This document shows, one piece after another, positions 24,200 through 32,661 of a stretch of DNA of 36,697 bases (position 1 is the stretch's first letter; every line of letters begins with the position of its first letter). This DNA is from an uncultured Lachnospiraceae bacterium (lineage in GTDB: Bacteria > Bacillota > Clostridia > Lachnospirales > Lachnospiraceae). The notes under the pieces were generated by a model, which saw only the letters and a program-made list of their open reading frames with translations, made no database searches and was not told the origin of the DNA. A program made the position numbers and the translations under genes. The stretch spans positions 1-36,697 of the forward strand of contig CAKRRJ010000016.1 in assembly GCA_934394615.1 (NCBI GenBank), in the 5' to 3' direction.

Positions 24200-24228
24200 T
24201 TGACACTTTGAAAACGCTGTACTATAAT
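24200..24228 (+). promoter_or_regulatory. Perfect-consensus sigma-A promoter of glyA
   Basis: TTGACA (24200-24205), exactly 17 bases, TATAAT (24223-24228). This is the best promoter in the window. The predicted start is about 24236, giving a leader of about 150 nt. Confidence 0.9.
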
Positions 24229-24235
24229 CGACCGT

Positions 24236-24387
24236 AAATAACCGCGAAGGCGCTGGGCTTACCAGTGCCTTTGTCACAACGTGGCGGCCTGTGTTCTACG
24301 GGAATCGTTGTGTCACAACAAATGCAAAGGAAAGCAGCTGCCTGAAAGGTATCAGAGAGGGCAGTTGCGGAAAAGGAGACAAAGCCC
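24236..24387 (+). promoter_or_regulatory. Structured 5' leader of glyA, possible riboswitch
   Basis: Three hairpins fill the leader: AAGGCGCTGG/CCAGTGCCTT (24247-24271, 10 bp, five-base loop); CACAACG/CGTTGTG (24275-24312); GCAGCTGCC/GGCAGTTGC (24334-24368). TGTCACAAC also occurs twice, allowing alternative pairing. TGGGCTT (24254-24260, loop of the first hairpin) is the exact complement of AAGCCCA (24382-24388), which covers the A of the glyA ATG. Pairing would hide the start codon. I compared it by eye with the ZTP and tetrahydrofolate riboswitch consensus and saw no match. No T run, so control would be translational. Confidence 0.45.
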
Positions 24388-25635
24388 ATGGTTAATGAGG
24401 TAATGAAATTTATCGAAAACTATGACCCGGAAGTCGGCAAGGCAATTGAGCAGGAAGCCGCACGTCAGAGAAGAAATCTGGAGCTTATCGCTTCAGAAAA
24501 TATCGTATCTGAGCCGGTCATGATGGCAATGGGAACCGTGCTGACCAACAAATACGCGGAAGGGTATTCCGGAAAGCGTTATTATGGCGGATGTCAGTAT
24601 GTAGACGTGGTAGAGACTATCGCAATTGAGCGCGCAAAGAAGCTGTTCGGCTGCGAGTACGCGAACGTTCAGCCGCATTCCGGAGCACAGGCAAACATGG
24701 CAGTATTCCTGGCCATGTTAAAACCGGGAGATACGGTGTTAAGCATGAGCCTTGACCATGGCGGCCATCTGTCCCACGGAAGCCCAGTTAACTTTTCCGG
24801 CCTTTACTTCAACATCGTGTCCTACGGTGTCAACGATGAAGGCTTCCTCGATTACGACCAGGTAGAGCGTCTGGCAGTTGAGCACAAGCCAAAACTGATC
24901 CTTGCAGGTGCAAGCGCATACGCAAGAGAAATCGACTTCAAGAAGTTCCGTGAGATCGCAGACAAGGTTGGCGCATATTTAATGGTAGATATGGCGCATA
25001 TCGCAGGTCTGGTAGCGGCAGGCGAGCATATGAGCCCGATCCCGTACGCAGATGTGGTAACCACTACCACTCACAAGACACTGCGCGGACCGAGAGGCGG
25101 CATGATCCTGGCAAGCAAGGAGTCTGCTGACAAGTTCAACTTCAACAAAGCCATCTTCCCGGGAACCCAGGGCGGTCCGTTAGAGCATGTCATCGCAGCA
25201 AAGGCAGTCTGCCTGGGTGAGGCATTAAAGCCGGAATTCACCGAGTACCAGAAGCAGGTCCGCAAGAATGCAAAGGCACTGGCAGCAGCACTGGTGGAGA
25301 AGGGATTTAAACTCTTAACCGGCGGCACTGATAACCACTTAATGTTAGTAGACCTGCGCGGCATGGACATCTCCGGCAAGGAGCTTCAGAACCGTTGTGA
25401 TGAAGTCTTCATCACCCTGAACAAGAACACTGTTCCGAATGAGCCAAGAAGCCCGTTCGTAACCTCTGGTGTCCGCATCGGAACCCCGGCCGTTACCACC
25501 CGCGGCTTAAAGGAAGAGGATATGCCGAAGATCGCAGAGTGCATCTGGCTGGCAGCAACCGATTTCGAGAACAAGGCAGATTACATCCGCAGCGAAGTAA
25601 CCAAGCTGTGCGAGAAATATCCGCTGTACGAATAA
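24388..25635 (+). CDS. glyA: Serine hydroxymethyltransferase
   Basis: 415 residues, full length. This PLP enzyme converts serine and tetrahydrofolate to glycine and methylene-tetrahydrofolate, the main one-carbon source of the cell. Motifs: [32 protein letters not shown] and [16 protein letters not shown] with the PLP lysine at 230. AAGGAG is about nine bases before the ATG. It is a single-gene unit with a consensus promoter, a long structured leader and a strong terminator. This layout suggests high expression with post-transcriptional control. Confidence 0.97.
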   Translation: MVNEVMKFIENYDPEVGKAIEQEAARQRRNLELIASENIVSEPVMMAMGTVLTNKYAEGYSGKRYYGGCQYVDVVETIAIERAKKLFGCEYANVQPHSGAQANMAVFLAMLKPGDTVLSMSLDHGGHLSHGSPVNFSGLYFNIVSYGVNDEGFLDYDQVERLAVEHKPKLILAGASAYAREIDFKKFREIADKVGAYLMVDMAHIAGLVAAGEHMSPIPYADVVTTTTHKTLRGPRGGMILASKESADKFNFNKAIFPGTQGGPLEHVIAAKAVCLGEALKPEFTEYQKQVRKNAKALAAALVEKGFKLLTGGTDNHLMLVDLRGMDISGKELQNRCDEVFITLNKNTVPNEPRSPFVTSGVRIGTPAVTTRGLKEEDMPKIAECIWLAATDFENKADYIRSEVTKLCEKYPLYE

Positions 25636-25658
25636 TTCCATATATAATTGATTACAGA

Positions 25659-25700
25659 CCCGTGAGACCGCAGAAAATGCGGCTTCACGGGATTTTTTTA
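25659..25700 (+). terminator. Terminator of glyA
   Basis: CCCGTGA (25659-25665) pairs with TCACGGG (25685-25691), continuing through an inner CCGCA/TGCGG stem, followed by seven T. It insulates glyA from the Pho box that begins 13 bases later. Confidence 0.9.
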
Positions 25701-25712
25701 ATTGTTAAACGG

Positions 25713-25768
25713 TTTTACATCGATTTTACATTCCCCCTCTTTTTGATTTTACATTCGGATTTTACAAT
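25713..25768 (+). promoter_or_regulatory. Pho box and -10 of the pst operon
   Basis: TTTTACAT occurs at 25713-25720 and 25724-25731 (11 bp apart) and again at 25747-25754. The TTTACA cores are at 25714, 25725 and 25748. Nine bases after the last core is TACAAT (25763-25768), a likely -10, itself inside a fourth TTTACA. There is no normal -35. This is the expected layout for a PhoB/PhoP-activated promoter, and the operon encodes such a regulator. Confidence 0.8.
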
Positions 25769-25864
25769 GCAGTTGTGGTTGAGAGATGGAGAACATGGAA
25801 GCCACGATAACATAGAACGTAACAAAGAATATTCATAAACAGAGAGAAGAGGAGAGAACGTATT

Positions 25865-26821
25865 ATGAAGAAAACATTAGCAATGGTATTAGCAATGGGT
25901 ATGACAATCGCGAGTCTGACTGCATGCGGCGGCAGCAAGCCGGCAGAGACTACCGCAGCAGCAACTGAGGCACAGACCGAGGCAGCAGGAAGCGAGGCGG
26001 ACACTCAGGCAGAGACCACCGAGGCAGCTGGCGGCCAGATGGAGGGAGAGATCACAGTAGTTTCCCGTGAGGATGGTTCCGGCACCAGAGGCGCATTCAT
26101 CGAGCTGTTCGGCATCGAGACCAAGAATGACGCTGGCGAGAAAGTAGACAACACCACTGAGGATGCAGAGATCACCAACAGCACTTCTGTTATGATGACC
26201 ACCATCGCAGGCAACAAGGAAGCAATCGGATATGTTTCCCTGGGCTCCTTAAATGACACCGTAAAGGCAGTTGACATCGACGGCGCTGAGGCAACAGTAG
26301 ATGCCATCAAAGCTGGCGAGTACAAGGTAGCACGTCCGTTCAACATTGCGGTAAAGGATGACTTAAGCGATGTTGCTGCTGATTTCATCAAGTTCATCAT
26401 GAGCGAGGATGGTCAGAAGGTTGTTGAGGACAACGGTTACATCAGTCAGGGCAACGAGGGTGCTTACACCGCATCTGGCTTAAAGGGCAAAGTTGTTGTA
26501 GCTGGTTCTTCTTCCGTAACTCCGGTTATGGAGAAGCTGAAAGAGGCTTATGCAGCAGTAAACCCGGATGTTGAGATTGAAGTTCAGCAGTCTGATTCTA
26601 CTACTGGTATGACTTCCGCAATCGAGGGTGTATGTGATATCGGTATGGCATCCAGAGACTTAAAGGACAGCGAGCTGGAAGCTGGTCTGACCCCGACCGT
26701 CATCGCTATGGATGGTATCGCAGTCGTAATTAACAATGACAACCCGGTTAGCGAGCTGACCAGTGAGAACGTAAAAGACATCTTCACCGGTGAAGTTACC
26801 GATTGGGCAGACGTTCAGTAA
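25865..26821 (+). CDS. pstS: Phosphate ABC transporter substrate-binding lipoprotein, circularly permuted PstS
   Basis: 318 residues. A lipoprotein signal ends in LTAC (Cys21), followed by a Thr/Ala/Glu-rich linker to about 58. The order of the fold is unusual. Residues 61-195 (VSREDGSGTRGAF, AIGYVSLGSL, ARPFN, FIMSEDGQ) correspond to the C-terminal half of classical PstS. Residues 208-318 (VVAGSSSVTPVMEKL, a QQSDSTTGMTSA loop, DIGMASRDL, DGIAVVIN, IFTGEVTDWADV) correspond to the N-terminal half. All phosphate-loop elements are present but permuted. It binds phosphate outside the membrane for PstCAB. GAGGAG lies about 11 bases before the ATG, and a Pho box lies upstream. I believe related Lachnospiraceae PstS proteins share this order. 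Confidence 0.93.
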   Translation: MKKTLAMVLAMGMTIASLTACGGSKPAETTAAATEAQTEAAGSEADTQAETTEAAGGQMEGEITVVSREDGSGTRGAFIELFGIETKNDAGEKVDNTTEDAEITNSTSVMMTTIAGNKEAIGYVSLGSLNDTVKAVDIDGAEATVDAIKAGEYKVARPFNIAVKDDLSDVAADFIKFIMSEDGQKVVEDNGYISQGNEGAYTASGLKGKVVVAGSSSVTPVMEKLKEAYAAVNPDVEIEVQQSDSTTGMTSAIEGVCDIGMASRDLKDSELEAGLTPTVIAMDGIAVVINNDNPVSELTSENVKDIFTGEVTDWADVQ

Positions 26822-26824
26822 ACA

Positions 26825-26848
26825 GCAAGACTGCAGATAACAGTCTGC
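26825..26848 (+). other. Hairpin in the pstS-pstC gap
   Basis: AGACTG (26828-26833) pairs with CAGTCT (26841-26846), extended by GC pairs with a bulge. It has no T run. Such hairpins after binding-protein genes often stabilise the upstream message so that PstS is made in excess. The rest of the 145-base gap up to pstC shows only the pstC ribosome site. Confidence 0.35.
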
Positions 26849-26966
26849 TGGAACGCTATTGAAAATGAAAGCAGGGCAGCAGGAAGACATCGTTGTGAAG
26901 CGGCCAAAACCCATAACGAAAAGAAACCGGCTGACCTGCTTTTTACTTAGAAGGAAAGTGAGAATC

Positions 26967-27818
26967 ATGAAAAATCTGAAAGAACAGCTTATGCATCTGG
27001 TATTTCTGCTGAGTGCCTGCGTGTCCATCCTGTGTGTGGCCATGATCTGCGTCTTCCTTTTCGCAAACGGCATTCCGGCCATCGGAAAAATCGGCGTGTT
27101 CCAGTTTCTGGCCGGTGAAAAATGGAAACCGGGCAACAACCTGTATGGCATCCTGCCGATGATTCTTGGCAGCATTTATGTAACCGCAGGCGCTGTGATC
27201 ATTGGTGTGCCGATCGGAATTCTAACCGCAGTCTTCATGTCAAAGTTCTGCCCGAGACACATTTATAAAGTGGTCAAACCGGCCATTGACCTGCTGGCAG
27301 GCATTCCTTCCGTTGTATATGGATTCTTCGGCATGGTGGTGATCGTGCCGGTTGTATCCCAGCTTTTTGGCGGAAGCGGAAAGAGCATGCTGACCGCATC
27401 GATCCTGCTCGGCATCATGATCCTGCCGACCATCATCGGGGTGTCGGAATCCGCCATCAACGCAGTGCCGTCCAGTTACTATGAGGGCTCTCTGGCCCTG
27501 GGCGCGAGCCATGAGCGCAGCGTATTCTTCGCCACACTCCCGGCAGCAAAATCCGGTATCCTGGCAGGTGTGATCCTGGGTGTGGGCCGTGCCATCGGTG
27601 AGACCATGGCGGTCATCATGGTAGCCGGAAACCAGGCGCGTATGCCGAAGGGCATCCTTCAGGGCGTCCGTACCATGACAGCAAACATCGTTCTGGAAAT
27701 GGGATACGCAACGGATCTTCACCGGGAAGCGCTGATTGCCACGGCGGTGGTTCTCTTCGTATTCATCCTGATCATTAACCTGTCGTTCTCAATTATCAGC
27801 AGAAAGGCAAATGCATAA
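26967..27818 (+). CDS. pstC: Phosphate ABC transporter permease PstC
   Basis: 283 residues from ATG 26967, which has AAGGA upstream; the longer frame from 26859 lacks a ribosome site. Six membrane helices. Family motifs: GILPMILGSIYVT, LAGIPSVVYGFFG, and the cytoplasmic EAA-type loop EGSLALGASHERSVFFATLP followed by GRAIGETMAVIM. With PstA it forms the membrane channel for phosphate. Its stop shares a base with the pstA ATG, so the two are translated together. Confidence 0.95.
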   Translation: MKNLKEQLMHLVFLLSACVSILCVAMICVFLFANGIPAIGKIGVFQFLAGEKWKPGNNLYGILPMILGSIYVTAGAVIIGVPIGILTAVFMSKFCPRHIYKVVKPAIDLLAGIPSVVYGFFGMVVIVPVVSQLFGGSGKSMLTASILLGIMILPTIIGVSESAINAVPSSYYEGSLALGASHERSVFFATLPAAKSGILAGVILGVGRAIGETMAVIMVAGNQARMPKGILQGVRTMTANIVLEMGYATDLHREALIATAVVLFVFILIINLSFSIISRKANA

Positions 27819-28723
27819 TGGAAGCAGCTATGGAAAAGAAAAATATGGAAGTTCAGGCTATCAACCGTCAGACCATCGGTCAGCGGTTAAAGTCTTATAA
27901 ACGCAGTCCGCTGTCACTGGTGCTTCTGATCCTGGTATCAGTATCCGCGCTTCTGACGGTGATGACATTACTGTTTTTGATTGCTTATATTCTGATCAAG
28001 GGAATCCCGTACCTGACTCCGAGCCTCTTCGCATGGGAATACACCACAGAAAATGTATCCCTGATGCCGGCTCTGGTCAATACGGTGATCATGACAGGAC
28101 TCTCCCTGCTGATCGCGGTTCCTCTTGGCATTTTCGCGGCCATCTATCTGGTGGAATACGCCAAACGCGGCAACCGGCTGGTGAGCATCGTGCGGATTAC
28201 CGCCGAGACCCTGACCGGCATTCCGTCCATTGTTTATGGCCTGTTTGGATTTCTTCTGTTTGTTGTGACGCTGGGCTGGTCTTACACCATCCTGGGCGGC
28301 GCTATGACACTGGCGATCATGATCCTTCCAACGATCATGAGAACCACGGAGGAGGCATTGAAAGCCGTTCCGGATTCTTACCGGGAAGGCAGCTTCGGCC
28401 TGGGGGCCGGACGTCTCCGCACCGTTTTCCAGGTGGTTCTGCCATCGGCAGTACCTGGAATTCTGGCAGGTATTATTCTGGCGGTTGGCCGTATTGTAGG
28501 CGAGACCGCGGCACTGATGTATACAGCGGGAACGGTTGCAGGCATTCCATCCAACTTATTCGGCTCTGGCCGAACTCTGGCAGTGCACATGTACGTGCTG
28601 ACCAATGAGGGACTTTACACCAACCAGTCCTACGCTACGGCAGTAGTACTGCTGGTGATCGTGGTATGTATCAACGCAGTATCCGGATTCATCGCAAAGA
28701 AAGTATCCGGAAAAGCTGCCTAA
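27818..28723 (+). CDS. pstA: Phosphate ABC transporter permease PstA
   Basis: 301 residues with six membrane helices. Motifs match PstA: PLGIFAAIYLVEYAK, TGIPSIVYGLFGF, an EAA-type loop YREGSFGLGAGRLRTVFQVVL and GRIVGETAALMYTAG. The ATG overlaps the pstC stop by one base (TAATG). It pairs with PstC in the membrane; PstB docks on the EAA loops. pstB begins 12 bases later. Confidence 0.96.
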   Translation: MEAAMEKKNMEVQAINRQTIGQRLKSYKRSPLSLVLLILVSVSALLTVMTLLFLIAYILIKGIPYLTPSLFAWEYTTENVSLMPALVNTVIMTGLSLLIAVPLGIFAAIYLVEYAKRGNRLVSIVRITAETLTGIPSIVYGLFGFLLFVVTLGWSYTILGGAMTLAIMILPTIMRTTEEALKAVPDSYREGSFGLGAGRLRTVFQVVLPSAVPGILAGIILAVGRIVGETAALMYTAGTVAGIPSNLFGSGRTLAVHMYVLTNEGLYTNQSYATAVVLLVIVVCINAVSGFIAKKVSGKAA

Positions 28724-28735
28724 AAGGAGAACAAT

Positions 28736-29485
28736 ATGGATAAGCTTACGATCAGCAACATGGAATTGTATTACGGCGATTTTAAAGCCTTAAAGGGCAT
28801 CAATTTAAATATTCAGGCCAACGAGATCACGGCCTTTATCGGTCCGTCCGGCTGCGGCAAATCTACCTTATTAAAATCCTTAAACCGCATGAATGACCTG
28901 GTGGAAGGCTGCCGCATCACCGGAAGCATTCTCTTAGACGGTGAGGATATTTACGGAGACATGGACATCAACCTTCTGAGAAAACGGGTCGGTATGGTAT
29001 TCCAGAAACCGAATCCGTTCCCAATGAGCGTTTACGACAATATTGCCTACGGTCCGCGTACCCACGGCATCCATTCCAAGGCGCAGCTCGATGACATTGT
29101 AGAGAAATCCCTGCGTGACGCAGCCATCTGGGATGAGTTAAAGGACCGCCTGAAAAAGAGCGCCCTCGGACTTTCCGGAGGACAGCAGCAGCGTCTGTGT
29201 ATCGCGAGAGCCCTTGCTGTACAGCCGGAGGTGCTTTTGATGGATGAGCCGACCTCGGCGCTGGACCCGATCTCCACATCCAAGATCGAAGACCTTGCGG
29301 TGGAACTGAAAAAAGATTATACTATCGTCATGGTAACCCACAACATGCAGCAGGCAGCGCGAATCTCCGACAAGACCGCTTTCTTCCTGTTGGGCGAAGT
29401 GATCGAGTTCGGTGAGACCGAGCAGATCTTCTCCATGCCGAAGAACAAGAAGACAGAAGATTACATTACGGGGAGGTTTGGTTGA
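28736..29485 (+). CDS. pstB: Phosphate ABC transporter ATP-binding protein PstB
   Basis: 249 residues, standard length. Walker A GPSGCGKS (36-43), signature [15 protein letters not shown], Walker [13 protein letters not shown], and the switch histidine in [15 protein letters not shown]. The phrase [11 protein letters not shown] after Walker A is typical of PstB. It powers phosphate import through PstCA. AAAGGAG precedes the ATG. phoU starts two bases after the stop. Confidence 0.98.
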   Translation: MDKLTISNMELYYGDFKALKGINLNIQANEITAFIGPSGCGKSTLLKSLNRMNDLVEGCRITGSILLDGEDIYGDMDINLLRKRVGMVFQKPNPFPMSVYDNIAYGPRTHGIHSKAQLDDIVEKSLRDAAIWDELKDRLKKSALGLSGGQQQRLCIARALAVQPEVLLMDEPTSALDPISTSKIEDLAVELKKDYTIVMVTHNMQQAARISDKTAFFLLGEVIEFGETEQIFSMPKNKKTEDYITGRFG

Positions 29486-29486
29486 T

Positions 29487-30134
29487 ATGCGTAACCGGTT
29501 TGATGAACAGCTGGAGCTGTTGAATGTGGAACTCATCCGCATGGGTGCCCTCTGTGAGGACGCCATTTCCTATGCGTCCCGCACGCTGATGGGCGAGGGC
29601 GATTTTACCCAGGAGGTATATAAGGCCGATCATGAGATTGACCAGAAGGAGCGGGATATTGAGAACCTGTGTATGCGTCTTTTGCTGCAGCAGCAGCCGG
29701 TGGCAAAGGACCTGCGGCAGGTTTCTTCCGCGTTGAAAATGATTTCTGATATGGAGCGGATCGGTGATCAGGCTTCGGATATCGCGGAGATCTGCGGTTT
29801 TGTGGATGACCGCGAGGCCAAGAGCCGCCTCCACATCCGGGACATGGCGGATGCTACCATGCGCATGGTGACCCAGAGCATTGATTCCTACGTGAAGCGG
29901 GATTTAAACATTGCGAAAGAGGTAGTCCAGTATGATGATGTGGTGGATGATCTGTTTGGCAAGGTAAAGCAGGAGCTGATCGGCATGCTCAGTGCCGGAA
30001 GCAGCGACGAAAAGATGGGCGAGTTCTGCATTGATATGCTGATGATCGCCAAATATTTTGAGAGGATCGGAGACCACGCGACCAATATCGCGGAGTGGGT
30101 GGAGTATTCCATCACGGGAACCCATCTGGAATAA
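29487..30134 (+). CDS. phoU: Phosphate signalling protein PhoU
   Basis: 215 residues from ATG 29487, the start that follows the pstB stop and has GGGGAGG upstream; the longer frame overlaps pstB. All-helical, with two PhoU repeats. Each has a metal-binding E/DxxxD-type motif: ISDMERIGDQASDIAE (about 90-105) and AKYFERIGDHATNIAEW (about 190-206). PhoU links the state of the Pst transporter to PhoR, holding the kinase off when phosphate is plentiful. It sits between pst and the two-component genes. Confidence 0.96.
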   Translation: MRNRFDEQLELLNVELIRMGALCEDAISYASRTLMGEGDFTQEVYKADHEIDQKERDIENLCMRLLLQQQPVAKDLRQVSSALKMISDMERIGDQASDIAEICGFVDDREAKSRLHIRDMADATMRMVTQSIDSYVKRDLNIAKEVVQYDDVVDDLFGKVKQELIGMLSAGSSDEKMGEFCIDMLMIAKYFERIGDHATNIAEWVEYSITGTHLE

Positions 30135-30146
30135 AAGGAGAACGCA

Positions 30147-30824
30147 ATGATCTATCTGGTTGAAGACGATGAAAGTATCCGGGAACTGGTAATCTACACT
30201 TTGCAGACCACAGGCCTTGCGGCAAAGGGCTTTCCCTGCGCGAAGGATTTCTGGAATGCCATGAAGCAGGAGTATCCGTCCCTGGTGCTTCTGGATATCA
30301 TGCTGCCTGACGAGGACGGCCTGAGCATCTTAAAGAAGCTGCGGGATGCCGGCCCCACAAAACGGCTCCCGGTCATCATGCTGACGGCCAAAGGCACGGA
30401 GTATGACAAGGTGGTAGGGCTGGACAGCGGCGCGGATGACTACATTCCGAAGCCCTTCGGCATGATGGAGCTGGTGTCCCGGGTACGCGCACTGCTGCGC
30501 CGCACAGAGCCGGAACAGCGAAACGACACCTGCAGCGCCGGTCCGATCCACGTGGATTTAAACCGCCATGTGGTGACGGTGGACGGGAAAAATGTAGCGC
30601 TGACGTTTAAGGAATTTGAACTGCTTTGTTATCTGATGGAAAACAAGGGCATGGTCTTAACCAGAGATCAGCTGTTATCAAAAATATGGGGATATGATTT
30701 TGATGGTGAGACCCGCACGGTGGATGTCCATATCCGGACACTCAGGCAAAAGCTGGGAGAGGCCAGCCGCTGTATTGAGACTATCCGTGGAGTCGGCTAC
30801 AAGCTGGAGGAATCGGAAGTATGA
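30147..30824 (+). CDS. phoB: Phosphate-regulon response regulator (PhoB/PhoP type)
   Basis: 225 residues. Receiver domain with acidic EDD near 6-8, Asp50 in LLDIMLPDEDG, and Lys102 in IPKPFG; OmpR-type winged helix (about 130-222) with TRTVDVHIRTLRQKLG and RGVGYKLEE. AAAGGAG lies upstream. It overlaps the kinase gene by four bases (ATGA). Location after phoU and the TTTACA direct repeats upstream of pstS and ppx make it the likely activator of both operons. Called phoB by position; phoP would be the Bacillus name. Confidence 0.92.
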   Translation: MIYLVEDDESIRELVIYTLQTTGLAAKGFPCAKDFWNAMKQEYPSLVLLDIMLPDEDGLSILKKLRDAGPTKRLPVIMLTAKGTEYDKVVGLDSGADDYIPKPFGMMELVSRVRALLRRTEPEQRNDTCSAGPIHVDLNRHVVTVDGKNVALTFKEFELLCYLMENKGMVLTRDQLLSKIWGYDFDGETRTVDVHIRTLRQKLGEASRCIETIRGVGYKLEESEV

Positions 30825-32581
30825 AAATCAAAAGAAAAATCTACTGGAATCTGTGCCTGGTAGCGCTTCTTACTATGGTTGTTTCCGCTTTGATTACGGC
30901 ATTGCTTTTGTGTCAGGACCTGCAGACCCAGATGCGCCAGTCCGTCATGACAGAAGTTCGTTACCTGGAATCTGCCATGGATGTGTCCGGGGAAGATTAC
31001 CTTTCCCATTTAAAGAGCCGCGGTGACGGCAACAGTGTGAACCGCATCACCTGGGTAAGCCCGGATGGAGAGGTGCTCTATGACAGCTTTGCGGACAGCG
31101 AAAGCCTGGAAAACCACAAGGACCGCCCGGAGATTGCGGCAGCGCTGAAAAACGGGCGGGGCGAGAGCGTCCGTACTTCCAGAACCCTTGCGGAGCAGAC
31201 GTACTATTACGCAGCCCGCCTGGATGACGGCAGCGTCATTCGTGTGGCGAGCACTACCAGAAGCGCGCTGGCTACGGTATTCCACACCATTCCGGTTATG
31301 ATTGCCATGGCAATCCTGATCGTGATGGGCGTTCTGATCCTGGCAGAGTTTCAGACAAAGCGGATTGTGGCACCGATCAACGGGATGGATCCGGATGACC
31401 CAAAGGCCGACACAGTCTACGACGAGCTGGCACCGCTGGTACGCCGCCTGCAAAAACAGAAAGAAACCATCCGCCAGCAGATGGAAACACTGCGGGAAAA
31501 ACAGGAAGAATTCACCGCTATTACCGAGAATATGCGGGAAGGATTTATTGTGGTGGACAGCAAGGGCGATGTGATGTCTTATAACAGGAGTGCGCTGAAA
31601 CTGCTGGGAATTCCGGCAGAGCAGGCCGCTGGACATGACCATTCGGCTGGAACTGCTGGAAACGCAGACATGGGACAGCAGGCAGGCAGCACGGAAACGG
31701 GCACAAGCTATCCGGCGAATGTCAACATCATCAGCCTGAACCGGTCTGAAAATTTCCGCCAGGTTGTAGACGGTGCTTTAAAAGGCACTCACTGTGAGCA
31801 GATGCTGGATGTAGGAAACCGCCACTACCAGATTATCGCGAATCCGGTGGCAGAGAGCAACGGACGCAGCGGCGCGGTTGTAGTCATTCTCGATGTGACC
31901 GAGCAGCAAAGCCGCGAAGAGCTGCGCCGGGAATTTACGGCCAATGTCTCCCACGAGTTGAAGACACCGCTCACCTCCATCTCCGGCTATGCCGAGATCA
32001 TGATGAACGGTCTGGTTCAGCCGACAGATATGGGCCGCTTCTCCGGCAAGATTTACCAGGAGGCCCAGCGCCTCATTACCCTGGTAGGCGATATCATCCG
32101 CCTGTCCCAGCTTGACGAAGAAAAAGTCCAGATGGAAAAGAGTCCGGTGGACCTGCATATGATTGCTTCGGATGTGGTAAAACGCCTGCAGGATGTGGCG
32201 AAGAAGAACCAGATCACTCTGATGCTCACCGGAAAGCCGACTGTAGTAAACGGCAATCCGCAGATCCTCGATGAGATGATCTACAACCTCTGCGACAACG
32301 CCATCAAGTACAATAAACCGTTTGGAGAAGTGGAAGTCAACGTGGCCACCATCAAGGACCATCCGGTGCTTACCGTGGAAGATGACGGCATCGGCATCCC
32401 GATCGATGACCAGGAGCGCATCTTCGAGCGCTTCTACCGCGTGGATAAAAGCCACTCCCGTCAGATCGGCGGAACCGGTCTGGGCCTCTCCATCGTGAAA
32501 CACGGAGCCATTTACCATAAGGCGAAGGTGGAGTTAAAGAGCGCGCTGGGCGAAGGAACCACGGTGCGGATTGTATTCTAA
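30821..32581 (+). CDS. phoR: Phosphate-regulon sensor histidine kinase (PhoR type)
   Basis: 586 residues. Membrane helices at about 8-31 and 154-176 enclose an outer sensor domain of about 120 residues. A linker and coiled coil (about 205-232) follow, then a PAS domain (about 232-365), the His378 phospho-acceptor in NVSHELKTPLTSISGY, and an ATPase domain (NLCDNAIKYN, DDGIGIP, GGTGLGLSIVKH). The PAS domain carries an unusual Gly/Ala/Thr-rich stretch (about 267-300) that looks like a flexible insert. The outer domain is Bacillus-PhoR-like in size, larger than the minimal E. coli form. PhoU and Pst upstream probably control its activity. Confidence 0.92.
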   Translation: MKIKRKIYWNLCLVALLTMVVSALITALLLCQDLQTQMRQSVMTEVRYLESAMDVSGEDYLSHLKSRGDGNSVNRITWVSPDGEVLYDSFADSESLENHKDRPEIAAALKNGRGESVRTSRTLAEQTYYYAARLDDGSVIRVASTTRSALATVFHTIPVMIAMAILIVMGVLILAEFQTKRIVAPINGMDPDDPKADTVYDELAPLVRRLQKQKETIRQQMETLREKQEEFTAITENMREGFIVVDSKGDVMSYNRSALKLLGIPAEQAAGHDHSAGTAGNADMGQQAGSTETGTSYPANVNIISLNRSENFRQVVDGALKGTHCEQMLDVGNRHYQIIANPVAESNGRSGAVVVILDVTEQQSREELRREFTANVSHELKTPLTSISGYAEIMMNGLVQPTDMGRFSGKIYQEAQRLITLVGDIIRLSQLDEEKVQMEKSPVDLHMIASDVVKRLQDVAKKNQITLMLTGKPTVVNGNPQILDEMIYNLCDNAIKYNKPFGEVEVNVATIKDHPVLTVEDDGIGIPIDDQERIFERFYRVDKSHSRQIGGTGLGLSIVKHGAIYHKAKVELKSALGEGTTVRIVF

Positions 32582-32603
32582 AATTAAATATGCAGTATCA
32601 AAG

Positions 32604-32636
32604 AGGTCCGAAGCCGGTCTGCCTTCTTTCGGACCT
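32604..32636. terminator. Hairpin between the convergent phoR and yhaN-like genes
   Basis: AGGTCCGAA (32604-32612) and TTCGGACCT (32628-32636) pair perfectly. T runs on either side are weak, so it is probably a modest bidirectional terminator. Confidence 0.55.
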
Positions 32637-32661
32637 TACTGATTATTCAATTGCTATTTTT

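Noticed and set aside
24236..24387. ZTP (pfl) or tetrahydrofolate riboswitch upstream of glyA
   Set aside because: I looked for the conserved core elements of both by eye and did not find them; kept only as an unassigned structured leader.
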